A program made the position numbers and the translations under genes. Below, one piece after another: positions 52,650-60,972 of a stretch of DNA of 64,000 nt; the stretch's first letter is position 1; each line of letters starts with the position of its first letter. Below the pieces are notes generated by a model, which was given only the letters and a program-made list of their open reading frames with translations, searched no databases and had not been told where the DNA came from. This stretch comes from an uncultured Ruminococcus sp. (GTDB lineage: Bacteria > Bacillota > Clostridia > Oscillospirales > Acutalibacteraceae), in NCBI GenBank assembly GCA_902776185.1, contig CACYPH010000003.1, positions 20,263 to 84,262 of the forward strand. The letters are read 5' to 3'.

Positions 52650-53663
52650 ATGGATATAGCGCTGGACTTAGGCACTGCGAACTCGCGGGTCAGAATCAGC
52701 CCCGAAGAAAATGCGATCGACGAACCGTCTGTCATCGCCTATAACACCGAGGATAACGAGATCCTCGCCTACGGACACGACGCCTATCAAATGCTGGGCA
52801 GAACCTCGGCGAAGATCAAGGTCGTCTTTCCGCTGGAGGGCGGCGTGATCGCCGAATCGGGTCTGGTTGAAGAAATGGTCAATATCTTTTTGGGCGAGGT
52901 CTGTACCAGCCGCGTGGTCATGCCGCGCGTCGTCGCCTGCATCCCCGGCGAGATCACCGAGGTAGAGAAGCGCGCCGTTGTCGGTGCGATTTCGAGCTTC
53001 GGCGTCAGGCGCGTACTGCTGATCGAGGCGGCTAAGGCGGCGGCTTTCGGAACAGGTCTCGACATCATGGGACCTCACGGCGTGATGGTCGCCGATCTGG
53101 GCGCGGGTACGATCGACGTCGCCGTGATGAGCTTAGGCGGCGTGTCGGTGTCGAAAACGCTCAAGCAGGCGGGCAACGCGATGGATGATGAGATCATTAA
53201 ATACATCCGCAAAAATCACAATCTGATCATCGGCAAGGCGATGGCGAAAGCATGTAAGGAAGCAATCGCCTGTGTCATTCAGTTCCCTGAGGAACGCACC
53301 TTCCGCGTCAAGGGGCGAGACGCTGTTCGCGGACTGCCGCGTGCGATCGAGGTCACCTCGACCGAGATCATGCAGGCGATCAGAGACGTCGGCATCAATA
53401 TTATCGATACGATCACCGATGCGCTGGAGGATACCCCGCCCGAGCTGCTCGCGGATATCCACAGCGACGGCATCACCCTGACCGGCGGGCTGAGCAAGCT
53501 CTACGGCATGAAAGAACTGCTCGAAAAGCAAACGGGGATCAAGATCCATGTCGCGAAAGATCCGCAGGACAGCGTTGTCAAAGGATGCTTCCGTGCAACC
53601 AAATATATCGAGGAAGCCGAGGCGCAGAGAACCAGCCTAAATCCCTTGATGACAGTCTACTAA
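52650..53663 (+). CDS. MreB/Mbl-like actin-family protein
   Basis: A 337-aa bacterial actin. Phosphate 1 loop IALDLGTANSRVRIS near 3, connect-1 LIEAAKAAAFGTGLDI, phosphate 2 VADLGAGTIDVAVMSLGG near 150, adenosine motif ITLTGGLSKLYGMKELL near 276. It directs elongation-mode wall synthesis along the membrane in rod or ovococcal cells. It stands alone without mreC/mreD, as with Mbl or MreBH paralogues, so the exact paralogue is uncertain. GAAAGGAG ribosome site at the edge of the repeat. Confidence 0.9.
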   Translation: MDIALDLGTANSRVRISPEENAIDEPSVIAYNTEDNEILAYGHDAYQMLGRTSAKIKVVFPLEGGVIAESGLVEEMVNIFLGEVCTSRVVMPRVVACIPGEITEVEKRAVVGAISSFGVRRVLLIEAAKAAAFGTGLDIMGPHGVMVADLGAGTIDVAVMSLGGVSVSKTLKQAGNAMDDEIIKYIRKNHNLIIGKAMAKACKEAIACVIQFPEERTFRVKGRDAVRGLPRAIEVTSTEIMQAIRDVGINIIDTITDALEDTPPELLADIHSDGITLTGGLSKLYGMKELLEKQTGIKIHVAKDPQDSVVKGCFRATKYIEEAEAQRTSLNPLMTVY

Positions 53664-53666
53664 AAG

Positions 53667-53697
53667 CAAAACCGCTGTGACGTCACAGCGGTTTTTA
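53667..53697. terminator. Bidirectional terminator after the mreB-like gene
   Basis: AAAACCGCTGTGA-CGTCACAGCGGTTTTT, a near-perfect palindrome with A and T tracts. Confidence 0.92.
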
Positions 53698-53703
53698 TAA
53701 TGA

Positions 53704-54465
53704 TTATTTCGGTTCATTTTTTCTGCGTTGGAAATTGTAGGCGAGCTTTAGCAAGAATTTTTCCGATGCAAAGCGGCGGAAAAACAGCCCGATCTTGATC
53801 GATGCGGACGGGATGATGATCAGCTTTCCTTTCAGCGCTTTGTCAACGGCGATGCGCGCGCAATCCTCGGAGGAGATTCCCTTCATCGCGAACTTGACTT
53901 TTGCGACCTTGTTGAACTCGGTATCGACCGGTCCGGGACAGAGCGCCGATACTGTAACACGGCTCCCCTTGCGGCGCAACTCCTCAGAGATCGCCTCGGT
54001 CAGGCGCAGTACGTAATTCTTGCTGGCATAGTAAGTCGAGAGAAGCGGTCCGGGCATGAAGCCTGCCGACGACGCGACGTTGAGGATCACGCCGCTGTCA
54101 CGCGCGGTGAAGTCGCGCAGGAACAATTTGCAGAGGATATGCAGGGCGCGGATATTGACGTCGATCATATTCAGCTCGGTATCGAGATCGGTCGCAGTAA
54201 ATTCACCGGCAAGTCCGAAGCCGGCATTATTGATCAAAAAATCCACGCCGTCATCACGCGTCATCTCGTACAGCTCGCGACAGCAATCCGCTTGACCGAC
54301 GTCGGTCGTGATGATACGGACATTGACATTATTTAACTCCGTTTTCAATTCTTTCAGGCGATCCTCGCGGCGGGCGACCAGAATCAGATCCCAGCCCTTT
54401 GAAGCGAGATACCGCGCCATATCGCGCCCGATTCCCGAGGACGCGCCGGTAATCAATGCTTTCAT
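53704..54465 (-). CDS. Short-chain dehydrogenase/reductase
   Basis: A 253-aa classical SDR. TGASSGIGRDMARYL near 6 binds NAD(P); NNAGFG near 79; catalytic Ser in VASSAGFMPG near 131, YYASKNYVLRL with Tyr and Lys near 145-149. The Arg pair after the Gly motif (ARREDRL) suggests NADPH preference. Substrate unknown. It overlaps the upstream flavodoxin-fold gene by ATGA, so they act in one operon. Confidence 0.92.
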   Translation of the reverse strand: MKALITGASSGIGRDMARYLASKGWDLILVARREDRLKELKTELNNVNVRIITTDVGQADCCRELYEMTRDDGVDFLINNAGFGLAGEFTATDLDTELNMIDVNIRALHILCKLFLRDFTARDSGVILNVASSAGFMPGPLLSTYYASKNYVLRLTEAISEELRRKGSRVTVSALCPGPVDTEFNKVAKVKFAMKGISSEDCARIAVDKALKGKLIIIPSASIKIGLFFRRFASEKFLLKLAYNFQRRKNEPK

Positions 54466-55040
54466 GCGTTTACCTCCTGCAGTTTGTCGATCTCTGCTTT
54501 TGCGCCATCAAGGATCGCATTGATATCTGCGCCGACGATATCCAGCCCCTCCGCCTTGATATAGGTAAAGTCGCTGATGCCGAAAAAGGTCTCGCAGAGC
54601 TTTTTCACATAGCCCCAGCCGTATTCATCGGAATAGATGTATCCGCCGGCTGTCGTGATAAAATACAGCTTTTTCGCACGGCAAAGCGGCGTCGGGATGC
54701 CCTCGTCGGAATAATCGAAGGTCAGCCCGATATTGCACAGCGATTCGAGGTAGGCTTTTAGGATAGCGGGGATCGACAGGTCCCAGTAGGGCGCGGCGAT
54801 CACGATGATATCCGCCTCTTTGAACTGCTTAGCGTTATCAAAGATCGGATGATCAAAATCGCCCTGGTCCGTCCATTTCATGCGGTCGTTGAGCGTATCG
54901 CCGTACAGCGGTTCAGCGCTGCTGCGGTCGAGCTTTCGCTCGGTCACCGCGCCGCTGAGCTTCGAGAGCAGATAGTCGGCGAGTGCTTTAGTGCGGGAGT
55001 CCTCCCGCACACAGGCGTTGATAAATAAAATACGATCCAT
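54462..55040 (-). CDS. Flavodoxin-fold NAD(P)H oxidoreductase (AzoR/MdaB-like)
   Basis: A 192-aa FMN-dependent reductase with FINACVREDSRTKALADYL at the phosphate loop, IVIAAPYWDLSIPAILKAYL near 80 and FITTAGGYIY near 115, as in quinone or azo reductases. ATG 55040 is chosen with AAGGAAG upstream. It is placed between another flavodoxin-fold gene and the SDR gene; the three could detoxify quinones or similar electrophiles. Confidence 0.85.
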   Translation of the reverse strand: MDRILFINACVREDSRTKALADYLLSKLSGAVTERKLDRSSAEPLYGDTLNDRMKWTDQGDFDHPIFDNAKQFKEADIIVIAAPYWDLSIPAILKAYLESLCNIGLTFDYSDEGIPTPLCRAKKLYFITTAGGYIYSDEYGWGYVKKLCETFFGISDFTYIKAEGLDIVGADINAILDGAKAEIDKLQEVNA

Positions 55041-55050
55041 TTCGGCTTCC

Positions 55051-55668
55051 TTATCTGACAAAATTCGTATAGATACGCTCCTCGCGCTCGGGCAGTCCGA
55101 ACTGTTCTTTTCCCAGCGCGATGCTCTTCATCAAGAAGGTCATGTTGTGCGCGAGGTAACGCATCATCTGCATTCCCTCGCCGTCCTCGTTGACCTCGCC
55201 TTTCGCGCCGCCGTGGACGCCGTTCCAGTAGTACCCTGAGGCGACGGGCATTCCGCTGATGGTGAAATACTTGTTCAGCTCGTCAAAGGTCGCGGTCAAT
55301 CCGCCTCTGCGAGCTACTGCGATCGATGCGCCGACCTTCATCGTCTTGTCGCAGGCACAGCTGTAGAACAGTCTGTCGAGGAACGAGATCAGCGTTCCGT
55401 TCGCGGACGCATAGTAGACCGGAGTTGCAAAAACGACGCCGTCTGCTTTCTCGAGCTTCGGGGCGGTCTCATTGACCAGATCGTCAAACACGCATTTGCC
55501 CTTTTTGCGGCAGGTGCCGCAGGCGATGCATCCGTGGATATCGGCGGTACCGATATTGACGACCTCAACCTCGATCCCTTCTGCTTCAAAAATCTTTTTC
55601 ATTTCATCCACCGCAATCGCAGTATTACCGTTCTTGTGCGGACTTCCGTTGATCATTAATACGTTCAT
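55051..55668 (-). CDS. Iron-sulfur flavodoxin-family NAD(P)H reductase
   Basis: A 205-aa NADPH-dependent FMN reductase-like protein. LMINGSPHKNGNTAIAVDEM forms the FMN phosphate loop, and IHGCIACGTCRKKGKCVFDD near 47-65 is a four-Cys motif as in iron-sulfur flavoproteins. FATPVYYASANGTLISFLDR near 84 follows the family. The second ATG is preferred for spacing from AGAGGTG. First gene of the three-gene redox operon; divergent from mscS. Confidence 0.88.
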   Translation of the reverse strand: MNVLMINGSPHKNGNTAIAVDEMKKIFEAEGIEVEVVNIGTADIHGCIACGTCRKKGKCVFDDLVNETAPKLEKADGVVFATPVYYASANGTLISFLDRLFYSCACDKTMKVGASIAVARRGGLTATFDELNKYFTISGMPVASGYYWNGVHGGAKGEVNEDGEGMQMMRYLAHNMTFLMKSIALGKEQFGLPEREERIYTNFVR

Positions 55669-55740
55669 CATATCACCTCTTGTGTAGTATGATTCTATTA
55701 TACGCTTTGTGAAAAATCTGTCAACATTCGTTTGAGGGTA

Positions 55741-55769
55741 TTTACAAAGTCAAAAACATTTTCTATAAT
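55741..55769 (+). promoter_or_regulatory. Sigma-A promoter of mscS
   Basis: TTTACA (55741-55746), 17 bp, TATAAT (55764-55769). The start codon at 55789 lies 19 bases further, consistent with the shorter protein start. Confidence 0.82.
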
Positions 55770-55788
55770 GATGACAGGAGTTGAGATC

Positions 55789-56589
55789 ATGGATGACTTT
55801 TTGAAAAAACTGTATGACTTTTTACCGACCTTAGGGATCGCGCTGGTGATCCTGGTCGCCGGGATCCTCGTGACGATATTGATTGTACACTTAGCGAGAA
55901 AGGCGATGAATAGATCCCATATCGATCCGTCGCTCGCGAACTTCTTTATCCGGCTGATCCGGATCGTCTGCTATGTGATGATCGGTATCGCAGTACTGAC
56001 CCGGCTCGGGGTATCCACCACCGGACTGATCGCGTGCTTCTCCGCGGCATTGGCGGCGGTCGCGATCGCCCTCAAGGACAATATTGCCGATATTGCAAGC
56101 GGTATCGTGATCTTGTTCACGCGCCCCTTTGTCACCGGCGACTTCATCGCATTCGGCAATTACAAGGGTTTCGTCGAGAAGATCGACATGATCCATACCA
56201 AGATCCGCACCTATGACCTGACCGAGGTCATCATCCCGAATTCCAAGGTCACGACCGCTGAGGTGAACAACTATTCCTCCAGCCCCGAGATTCGCGTCGA
56301 GATCGACGTACCGGTCAGCTATACGGCGGATATCGCGCAAACAAAGGATGTTTTGTACCATGCCGCAAGATCGGTCGATAAAACGCTGACGGACGATAAA
56401 TATGACCCGCAGATCCGCTTGGAGCGATACGGCGACAGCGCGCTGGAATTCAAGGTTCGGTGCTGGTGTCACTTTGAGGATTACTGGCCGGTCTATTACG
56501 GGCTGATGGAAAAGCTGAAAAATGCACTGGACGAAAACAATATCCCTATCCCCTACAATCAGCTGGACGTACATATCATCGATCAATAA
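55789..56589 (+). CDS. mscS: Small-conductance mechanosensitive channel MscS
   Basis: A 266-aa MscS channel that opens under membrane tension to release osmolytes. Two N-terminal helices (about 10-35, 50-75) precede the pore helix (GLIACFSAALAAVAIALKDN near 83-102) and the beta domain (PFVTGDFIAFGNYKGFVEKI), ending in the alpha-beta cytoplasmic cage. ATG 55789 is chosen since the promoter lies within the longer frame and AGGAG precedes it. Confidence 0.93.
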   Translation: MDDFLKKLYDFLPTLGIALVILVAGILVTILIVHLARKAMNRSHIDPSLANFFIRLIRIVCYVMIGIAVLTRLGVSTTGLIACFSAALAAVAIALKDNIADIASGIVILFTRPFVTGDFIAFGNYKGFVEKIDMIHTKIRTYDLTEVIIPNSKVTTAEVNNYSSSPEIRVEIDVPVSYTADIAQTKDVLYHAARSVDKTLTDDKYDPQIRLERYGDSALEFKVRCWCHFEDYWPVYYGLMEKLKNALDENNIPIPYNQLDVHIIDQ

Positions 56590-56595
56590 AATTTT

Positions 56596-56629
56596 CAGGT
56601 TGCCTGAGAGATCAGACAACCTGTTTTTC
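56596..56629. terminator. Terminator after mscS
   Basis: CAGGTTG-CCTGAGAGATCAGA-CAACCTG followed by TTTTT; the stem also has an A-rich left flank for the minus strand. Confidence 0.85.
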
Positions 56630-57123
56630 TATGCTGTGATTTTATTTTCATCCTGCACGCTTCGATAAAATGCAAGCAAGATCAAGACATAGCAGATCGT
56701 TTTCGGCAGCATGAACATCCCGAGAATCTCAAGATACGATGCGCCGAGGACGACCACCAGATAAAAGGCGAACGATAATGTGATATACAGCCAAATCAAA
56801 CGCATATGCGGAATCTCGCGCTTCGTAAAATACAGCACGATGATCAGGATTCCGAGGATCAGGAACGGGATATTGCGGAGAATCCCCCAGAGATACGGGC
56901 TGTCGTTCTCGATCCATCGATTCTGCGGAAAGCAGCAGAGAATGATGCGGACCGAGCTGAGCAGATAGACGGCGGCGGTGATCACGCGCTTCTCCTCTAC
57001 CCCATCAAAATGCAGATACACATGATAGATCAGCACATAAAAGACGGTCATGGTGATGGAGGTCACCAGCTTGCCGACGCCGATGGCAGTATTGAAATCG
57101 CCGTCGACAAAATAGTTCAGCAT
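56629..57123 (-). CDS. Five-helix membrane protein of unknown function
   Basis: A 164-aa hydrophobic protein with about five membrane helices (for example IPFLILGILIIVLYF and FAFYLVVVLGASYL). No family motif recognised. The frame is open only 11 codons upstream of the ATG and there is no good ribosome site, so the true start or integrity is uncertain. It is about 220 bp downstream of the radical SAM cassette, with hairpin repeats between, so co-transcription is unclear. Confidence 0.55.
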   Translation of the reverse strand: MLNYFVDGDFNTAIGVGKLVTSITMTVFYVLIYHVYLHFDGVEEKRVITAAVYLLSSVRIILCCFPQNRWIENDSPYLWGILRNIPFLILGILIIVLYFTKREIPHMRLIWLYITLSFAFYLVVVLGASYLEILGMFMLPKTICYVLILLAFYRSVQDENKITA

Positions 57124-57233
57124 TCGCGGGACAAGGTGGAACGCGTCGCCTCATCCGAGTACCAGACTAGCTATGCCCATTAAACGCTGTTTATAATTCT
57201 TTGATCGAAATGAACATCCCCGGTGCAAGCACT

Positions 57234-57345
57234 AAAGTGTCCACCGGACACTTTACCCGCGCACAGCGCGGGCGGGGTATCACTTCGCTTCGCTCTACGG
57301 ATTACGTGACTCTTTCGCTGCAAGCAGCGGGGAATTATACCCTAA
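57234..57345. repeat. Hairpin-repeat region (family E)
   Basis: AAAGTGTCC-ACC-GGACACTTT (57234-57254) and CCCGCGC-ACA-GCGCGGG (57256-57272) are perfect stems; CGCTG-CAAG-CAGCG follows. The rest of the 222-bp gap between the membrane protein and the 27-aa ORF shows no gene. No T run makes it a standard terminator. Confidence 0.75.
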
Positions 57346-57429
57346 CTATGTTATTAAAATCAAAATACCGATCGTAATAGCAAATATCAGATACAAGATA
57401 TCAAATGTGCTTTCTCCGTATTCTTTCAT
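57346..57429 (-). CDS. 27-aa hydrophobic peptide coupled to the radical SAM gene
   Basis: The sequence begins MKEYGESTFDILYLIFAI and ends in TIGILILIT, so a polar N-terminus is followed by one membrane-length helix. Its ribosome site AGGAAGGTGA lies in the last codons and stop of the radical SAM gene; its ATG is 4 bases past that stop. The strong ribosome site and spacing support real translation. It could be a membrane anchor, a toxin-like or leaderless peptide, or a substrate. No family recognised. Confidence 0.6.
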   Translation of the reverse strand: MKEYGESTFDILYLIFAITIGILILIT

Positions 57430-57433
57430 CTAA

Positions 57434-58462
57434 TCACCTTCCTGTATTTTTGGCGCAGTTGGGATATTCGTATAGCTTCTGATGGGTGAAATAGTTATAG
57501 GAACGACATCCGCCCGCGCAGTAAGCGCCCATCTCACAAGAGGAGCATTTACCGGTCAGCATAGACGGCGTAAAACGGCGGTTATACGCGAAGGCGTCGG
57601 GACTTTCCCAGATCTCTCGCAGTGTAGTACTGCGCAGATTGCCCTCGTTGAACCGCTCGTCATACATCGACTCGCAACCCTTGACGTTGCCGACGCTGTC
57701 GATACCGATGACCGACAGTCCCGCGCCGCACCCGGGAAAGACTCTTTGTCCGCGTCTGTCACCGCGAATCAGCGATTCATCCGCTGTAAAATAGCCGATA
57801 TTATCGGCGATCCCGATCGCAAAGGCAGATTCTTCACGATGCCGCACGACAAAGTCGATCACCGTGTGCGGATCAAAGCGATAATCGATCCCCATGACGG
57901 CGGCGTTGCCCATCGGTGAACACGCCTGCAGCTGCCACGCCGCGATCGGATATTGCATGAGTATTTGATAGAACGGTTCGAGCGTCATGATGTTTTCTGC
58001 ATTCAGGGTGGTAAGCACCGTGGTGATGATCCCTGCACTTATCAGCGTTTCGATCGCCTTGATCGCGCGGGCATAACTGCCCTGCTGGCGGTATTTATCA
58101 TGCACCGGCTCGATCCCGTCGAGCGATACCGCGACGGATTCGATATTGACGTCCTTGAGATCGCGGATGATGGCGTCGGTGAACAGAAAGCCGTTGGTGA
58201 TGATCGTGACACGGATACCGTCGTCTGTCAGCCGTTCAACGATCGTTTTCCAGTCACAGCGTATAAAGACCTCGCCGCCGATCAGGTTGACGCGTCGACA
58301 GCCCAGCTCCTTCAACTGGCTACAGACGTCGAGACATTCGTCGGTCGATAATTCATCGGGGCGCGCTTTGCCCGCCTTGGAGCCGCAGTACTTGCACAAA
58401 AAGCAGCACGCTAGGGTGATCTCCCAGACACAGGAAGTCAGGCGGTACGGACAATCACTCAT
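57434..58462 (-). CDS. Radical SAM/SPASM domain protein
   Basis: A 342-aa radical SAM enzyme. The SAM cluster motif CCFLCKYC (Cys19, Cys23, Cys26) follows SCVWEITLA. LIGGEVFIR is the GGE motif, ITNGFLF and SVAVSLDGIEPVHDKYR are typical barrel strands. The C-terminal SPASM domain has CGAG, GCESM, KCSSCEMGAYCAGGC and YPNC, for two auxiliary 4Fe-4S clusters. Such enzymes modify peptides or proteins (anSME, PqqE, sactisynthases). ATG 58462 is preferred: it overlaps the upstream gene by 8 bases and gives a normal N-terminus, whereas the longer frame is only antisense-like read-through. Peptide substrate probably encoded next door. Confidence 0.88.
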   Translation of the reverse strand: MSDCPYRLTSCVWEITLACCFLCKYCGSKAGKARPDELSTDECLDVCSQLKELGCRRVNLIGGEVFIRCDWKTIVERLTDDGIRVTIITNGFLFTDAIIRDLKDVNIESVAVSLDGIEPVHDKYRQQGSYARAIKAIETLISAGIITTVLTTLNAENIMTLEPFYQILMQYPIAAWQLQACSPMGNAAVMGIDYRFDPHTVIDFVVRHREESAFAIGIADNIGYFTADESLIRGDRRGQRVFPGCGAGLSVIGIDSVGNVKGCESMYDERFNEGNLRSTTLREIWESPDAFAYNRRFTPSMLTGKCSSCEMGAYCAGGCRSYNYFTHQKLYEYPNCAKNTGR

Positions 58463-58856
58463 CGCAAGGCTCGTCATCGATCGGAGGACCGGCATAAACA
58501 TCGCCGGGGTCTTCATCTTTTTCCTGATAATTCTGCGGATACGGGGGCTGTGCGAAGCCCATGCCCACAAAGCCCATTCCGCCGGTATTCGGTTGGCTGG
58601 ACGGGATCTGAGGTCCGGCATAGACCGCCATCGGCATCTGCGGCGCCGGTGCGGGATGATCTGCCGACTTTAAGGGCATACCGCATTCACAGCAAAATTT
58701 CGCATCAACCGGCTGGCGCTTGCCGCACTTCGGGCAAACGATCGACGGCGCTTCCATGCCATCGCCGTCGACAGGCGGGTCGGGCATCCTGATTCGGTTG
58801 TTCATCATCTCTGGACCTGCATAAACACATTCCATGATGAAATCTTTTTTACTCAT
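58455..58856 (-). CDS. VYAGP-repeat zinc-ribbon protein, candidate radical SAM substrate
   Basis: A 133-aa protein with three copies of VYAGP (residues 11-15, 78-82, 120-124), each followed by a different short tail (EMMNN, QIPSS, PIDDE). Between copies 1 and 2 is a zinc ribbon, CPKC (41-44) and CCEC (55-58). Pro/Gly/Gln-rich linkers join them, and the end is acidic. No signal peptide. ATG 58856 follows a weak AAGTGAT site. The overlapping radical SAM/SPASM gene suggests that the VYAGP units, or residues near them, are modified. I do not recognise a named family; function is inference. Confidence 0.7.
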   Translation of the reverse strand: MSKKDFIMECVYAGPEMMNNRIRMPDPPVDGDGMEAPSIVCPKCGKRQPVDAKFCCECGMPLKSADHPAPAPQMPMAVYAGPQIPSSQPNTGGMGFVGMGFAQPPYPQNYQEKDEDPGDVYAGPPIDDEPCDE

Positions 58857-58884
58857 CGATATCACTTTTTCGTATAACGATAAA

Positions 58885-58910
58885 TGCCATCCGGCGTGTG
58901 CGGGATGGCA
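58885..58910 (-). terminator. Hairpin between the ABC operon and the VYAGP gene
   Basis: TGCCATCC-GGCGTGTGCG-GGATGGCA, perfect 8-bp stem with short T-rich flanks on both sides (ATTTA on minus). It probably ends the ABC transporter transcript, at least partly. Confidence 0.65.
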
Positions 58911-58944
58911 TTTTCGGGTGAGGAAGTCACCCGTTGATGGAAGA

Positions 58945-59811
58945 TTAACCCTTGACCGCTCCGGCAGCAACACCCTTGATGATATACTTCTGGCAGACAA
59001 GGTAGAAGATGATGATCGGGATGATAGACACAAAGATCAGCGCCATCATCGCACCCAGATTCATCTGTCCGTAACTGCCCGTGGTGGTCAATTGGATATG
59101 TACCGGAATCGTACGGTAACCGTTTTTCAGATCCAGTACAAGCGACGGCAGGAGATAGTCGTTCCAAACCCACATGATCTCCAAAATCGCGACCGAAATC
59201 AAGGTCGGCTTGAGCATCGGGAAAACGACCATAAAGTAGGTGCGCAGCGGACCGCAGCCGTCGATCGACGCCGCCTCTTCGATCTCGATCGGGATACTCT
59301 TGGTAAAGCCCACGAACATGAAGATCGCCAGTCCGGCGCCAAAGCCCAGATATACAATCGGGATCGTCCACGGAGTGTTCAGCTTGAGGGAGTCGGCTGT
59401 TTTTGACAGTGGGAACTGCACCATCTGGAACGGAACAACCATGGAGAAAATGCAGAGGAAATAGAAGATCTTGCAGAAAACGCTGTTGACACGCGCCACA
59501 TACCACGCCGCCATCGAGCAAAAGATCAGAATCAGAGCGGCGGAAAGAATGGTGATAATGGTGCTGAACAGGATCGCTTTCCAGAACGGATACGAGCCGG
59601 CGGTCATACCGGTTTCATAGTTGTCGAAGCCGACAAAGGTCTCGCTGTTCGGCAGCGAGAAAAGGGATGATTTAACTGCTGAGGCTTCCTTAAAGGTGTT
59701 GATAAGGATGGTGAGGATCGGCAGCATATAGATCAGGCAGATCACGGCCAGCACAACAGACATCACCGTCTTGCGGGTTCTTTCCTGTTTTAAGCTCTGT
59801 TGTTTACCCAT
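58945..59811 (-). CDS. Sugar ABC transporter permease, MalG type
   Basis: A 288-aa inner permease of a CUT1 carbohydrate importer with six helices. The EAA loop IPIEIEEAASIDGCGPLRTYFMVVFPMLKP (about 180-210) contacts the ATPase. Its ATG overlaps the stop of the MalF-type gene (TAATG). Together with the binding protein it should import maltodextrins, given the nearby amylases; the sugar is inferred from context. No ATPase gene is here, so a shared MsmX-type ATPase is likely. Confidence 0.92.
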   Translation of the reverse strand: MGKQQSLKQERTRKTVMSVVLAVICLIYMLPILTILINTFKEASAVKSSLFSLPNSETFVGFDNYETGMTAGSYPFWKAILFSTIITILSAALILIFCSMAAWYVARVNSVFCKIFYFLCIFSMVVPFQMVQFPLSKTADSLKLNTPWTIPIVYLGFGAGLAIFMFVGFTKSIPIEIEEAASIDGCGPLRTYFMVVFPMLKPTLISVAILEIMWVWNDYLLPSLVLDLKNGYRTIPVHIQLTTTGSYGQMNLGAMMALIFVSIIPIIIFYLVCQKYIIKGVAAGAVKG

Positions 59812-60878
59812 TATTGCTGCACCTCCCTCTTTCGCGTCGTGACAAGCTGGGCGATACCCAGTACCGCGACAAGGACAAAGAAGATGACCGCCTTTGCTTG
59901 TGCCATACCACGGGTAGCGGAGTTAGCAAAGCCGTTGGAAATATTCAGCGCGAGCATTTCGGTCAGTCGGCCGGGCTTGCCGTTGGTCAGCGCAAGGTTC
60001 TGATCATACAGCTTGAAGCTGTTGGTCAGTGTCAAGAATGTACAGATCGTGATCGAGGGCATGACATTCGGGATGATAACGCGGAATAATGTCTGGCGCT
60101 TGGTCGCACCGTCGATCTTCGCCGCCTCGAGCATATCCTCGGGAACCGACTGTAAGCCGGCGATATAAATGATCATCATGTAGCCGATCTGCTGCCACAA
60201 CAGCAGGATGATCAAGCCCCAGAAGCCGTAGGTCGCATCGTCAACAAGGTTTGTGGTTGTGTAAAGATCCAACAGTCCGTCAAAAATCATCGACCAGAGA
60301 TAGCCCAGAACGATACCGCCGATCAGGTTCGGCATAAAGAAGATCGTTCTGAACAGATTGGAGCCCTTGACGCCCTGTGTCAGCGCATAAGCGGCGGCAA
60401 ACGCCAGAATGTTGATCAATACGACGCTGACAATCGCAAAGAGCGCAGTAAACCAGAACGCATGGAAAAACGATTCATCGGCAAACGCCTTTTCGTAGCT
60501 TTGCAAACCGGTGAGCTTTGCCTTGGCGATCGTGGTGATTCTGCCGCTGCAGAACGAGAGATAGATACCTTGCAAAAAAGGCCAGAGGAAGCCGATGATA
60601 AAGGACACAAATACCGGTCCGATAAAGAGCCACGACCACTTGCGCATCGAGCGGCGCGTCATCGAGCTGTGACCGGCTCTGACTTTTACCTTTTTCGGTT
60701 TTACGGGAGCCGCCTGCTCCTGTTCCCCATCGACAGCCGCCGACTCGCTCTCGAGAACTGCGGCTTCGTCTTCAGCGTTAGTTTCTGCTTCGAGAACAGC
60801 CTCTGCGACAGTTTCTTCTACAGCTTCGACAGGAGAATTCGCTTTTTGTTTCTCTTTCAATGTTAGCCTCCTGTTCAC
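59811..60878 (-). CDS. Sugar ABC transporter permease, MalF type
   Basis: A 355-aa CUT1 permease. A long charged, Ala/Glu-rich N-terminus (about 1-75, cytoplasmic, unusual length) precedes six to seven helices. The EAA loop is VPEDMLEAAKIDGATKRQTLFRVIIPNVMP (about 252-281). It heads the permease pair, overlapping malG by one base. A GC-rich hairpin separates it from the binding-protein gene, typical for lowering permease expression relative to the binding protein. Confidence 0.92.
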   Translation of the reverse strand: MNRRLTLKEKQKANSPVEAVEETVAEAVLEAETNAEDEAAVLESESAAVDGEQEQAAPVKPKKVKVRAGHSSMTRRSMRKWSWLFIGPVFVSFIIGFLWPFLQGIYLSFCSGRITTIAKAKLTGLQSYEKAFADESFFHAFWFTALFAIVSVVLINILAFAAAYALTQGVKGSNLFRTIFFMPNLIGGIVLGYLWSMIFDGLLDLYTTTNLVDDATYGFWGLIILLLWQQIGYMMIIYIAGLQSVPEDMLEAAKIDGATKRQTLFRVIIPNVMPSITICTFLTLTNSFKLYDQNLALTNGKPGRLTEMLALNISNGFANSATRGMAQAKAVIFFVLVAVLGIAQLVTTRKREVQQ

Positions 60879-60920
60879 GGCAGAAGCCGTGCGGATAATT
60901 CAAATAATTGCAAAAAGAAT

Positions 60921-60949
60921 GCAGGGCAGGCGAACACCGCCCGCCCCGC
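60921..60949 (-). terminator. Intercistronic hairpin between binding protein and permease genes
   Basis: On minus GCGGGGCGGGCG-GTGTT-CGCCTGCCCTGC, strong stem, followed by TTCTTTTT after a short gap. It could partly terminate the transcript or protect the binding-protein mRNA. Confidence 0.7.
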
Positions 60950-60972
60950 AAATGATGTGCAGAAATAATTAA

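Noticed and set aside
58462-58621. Longer N-terminus of the radical SAM protein
   Set aside because: The extra 53 residues are Arg/Pro-rich, read in the overlap with the VYAGP gene, and precede the normal start of the family.
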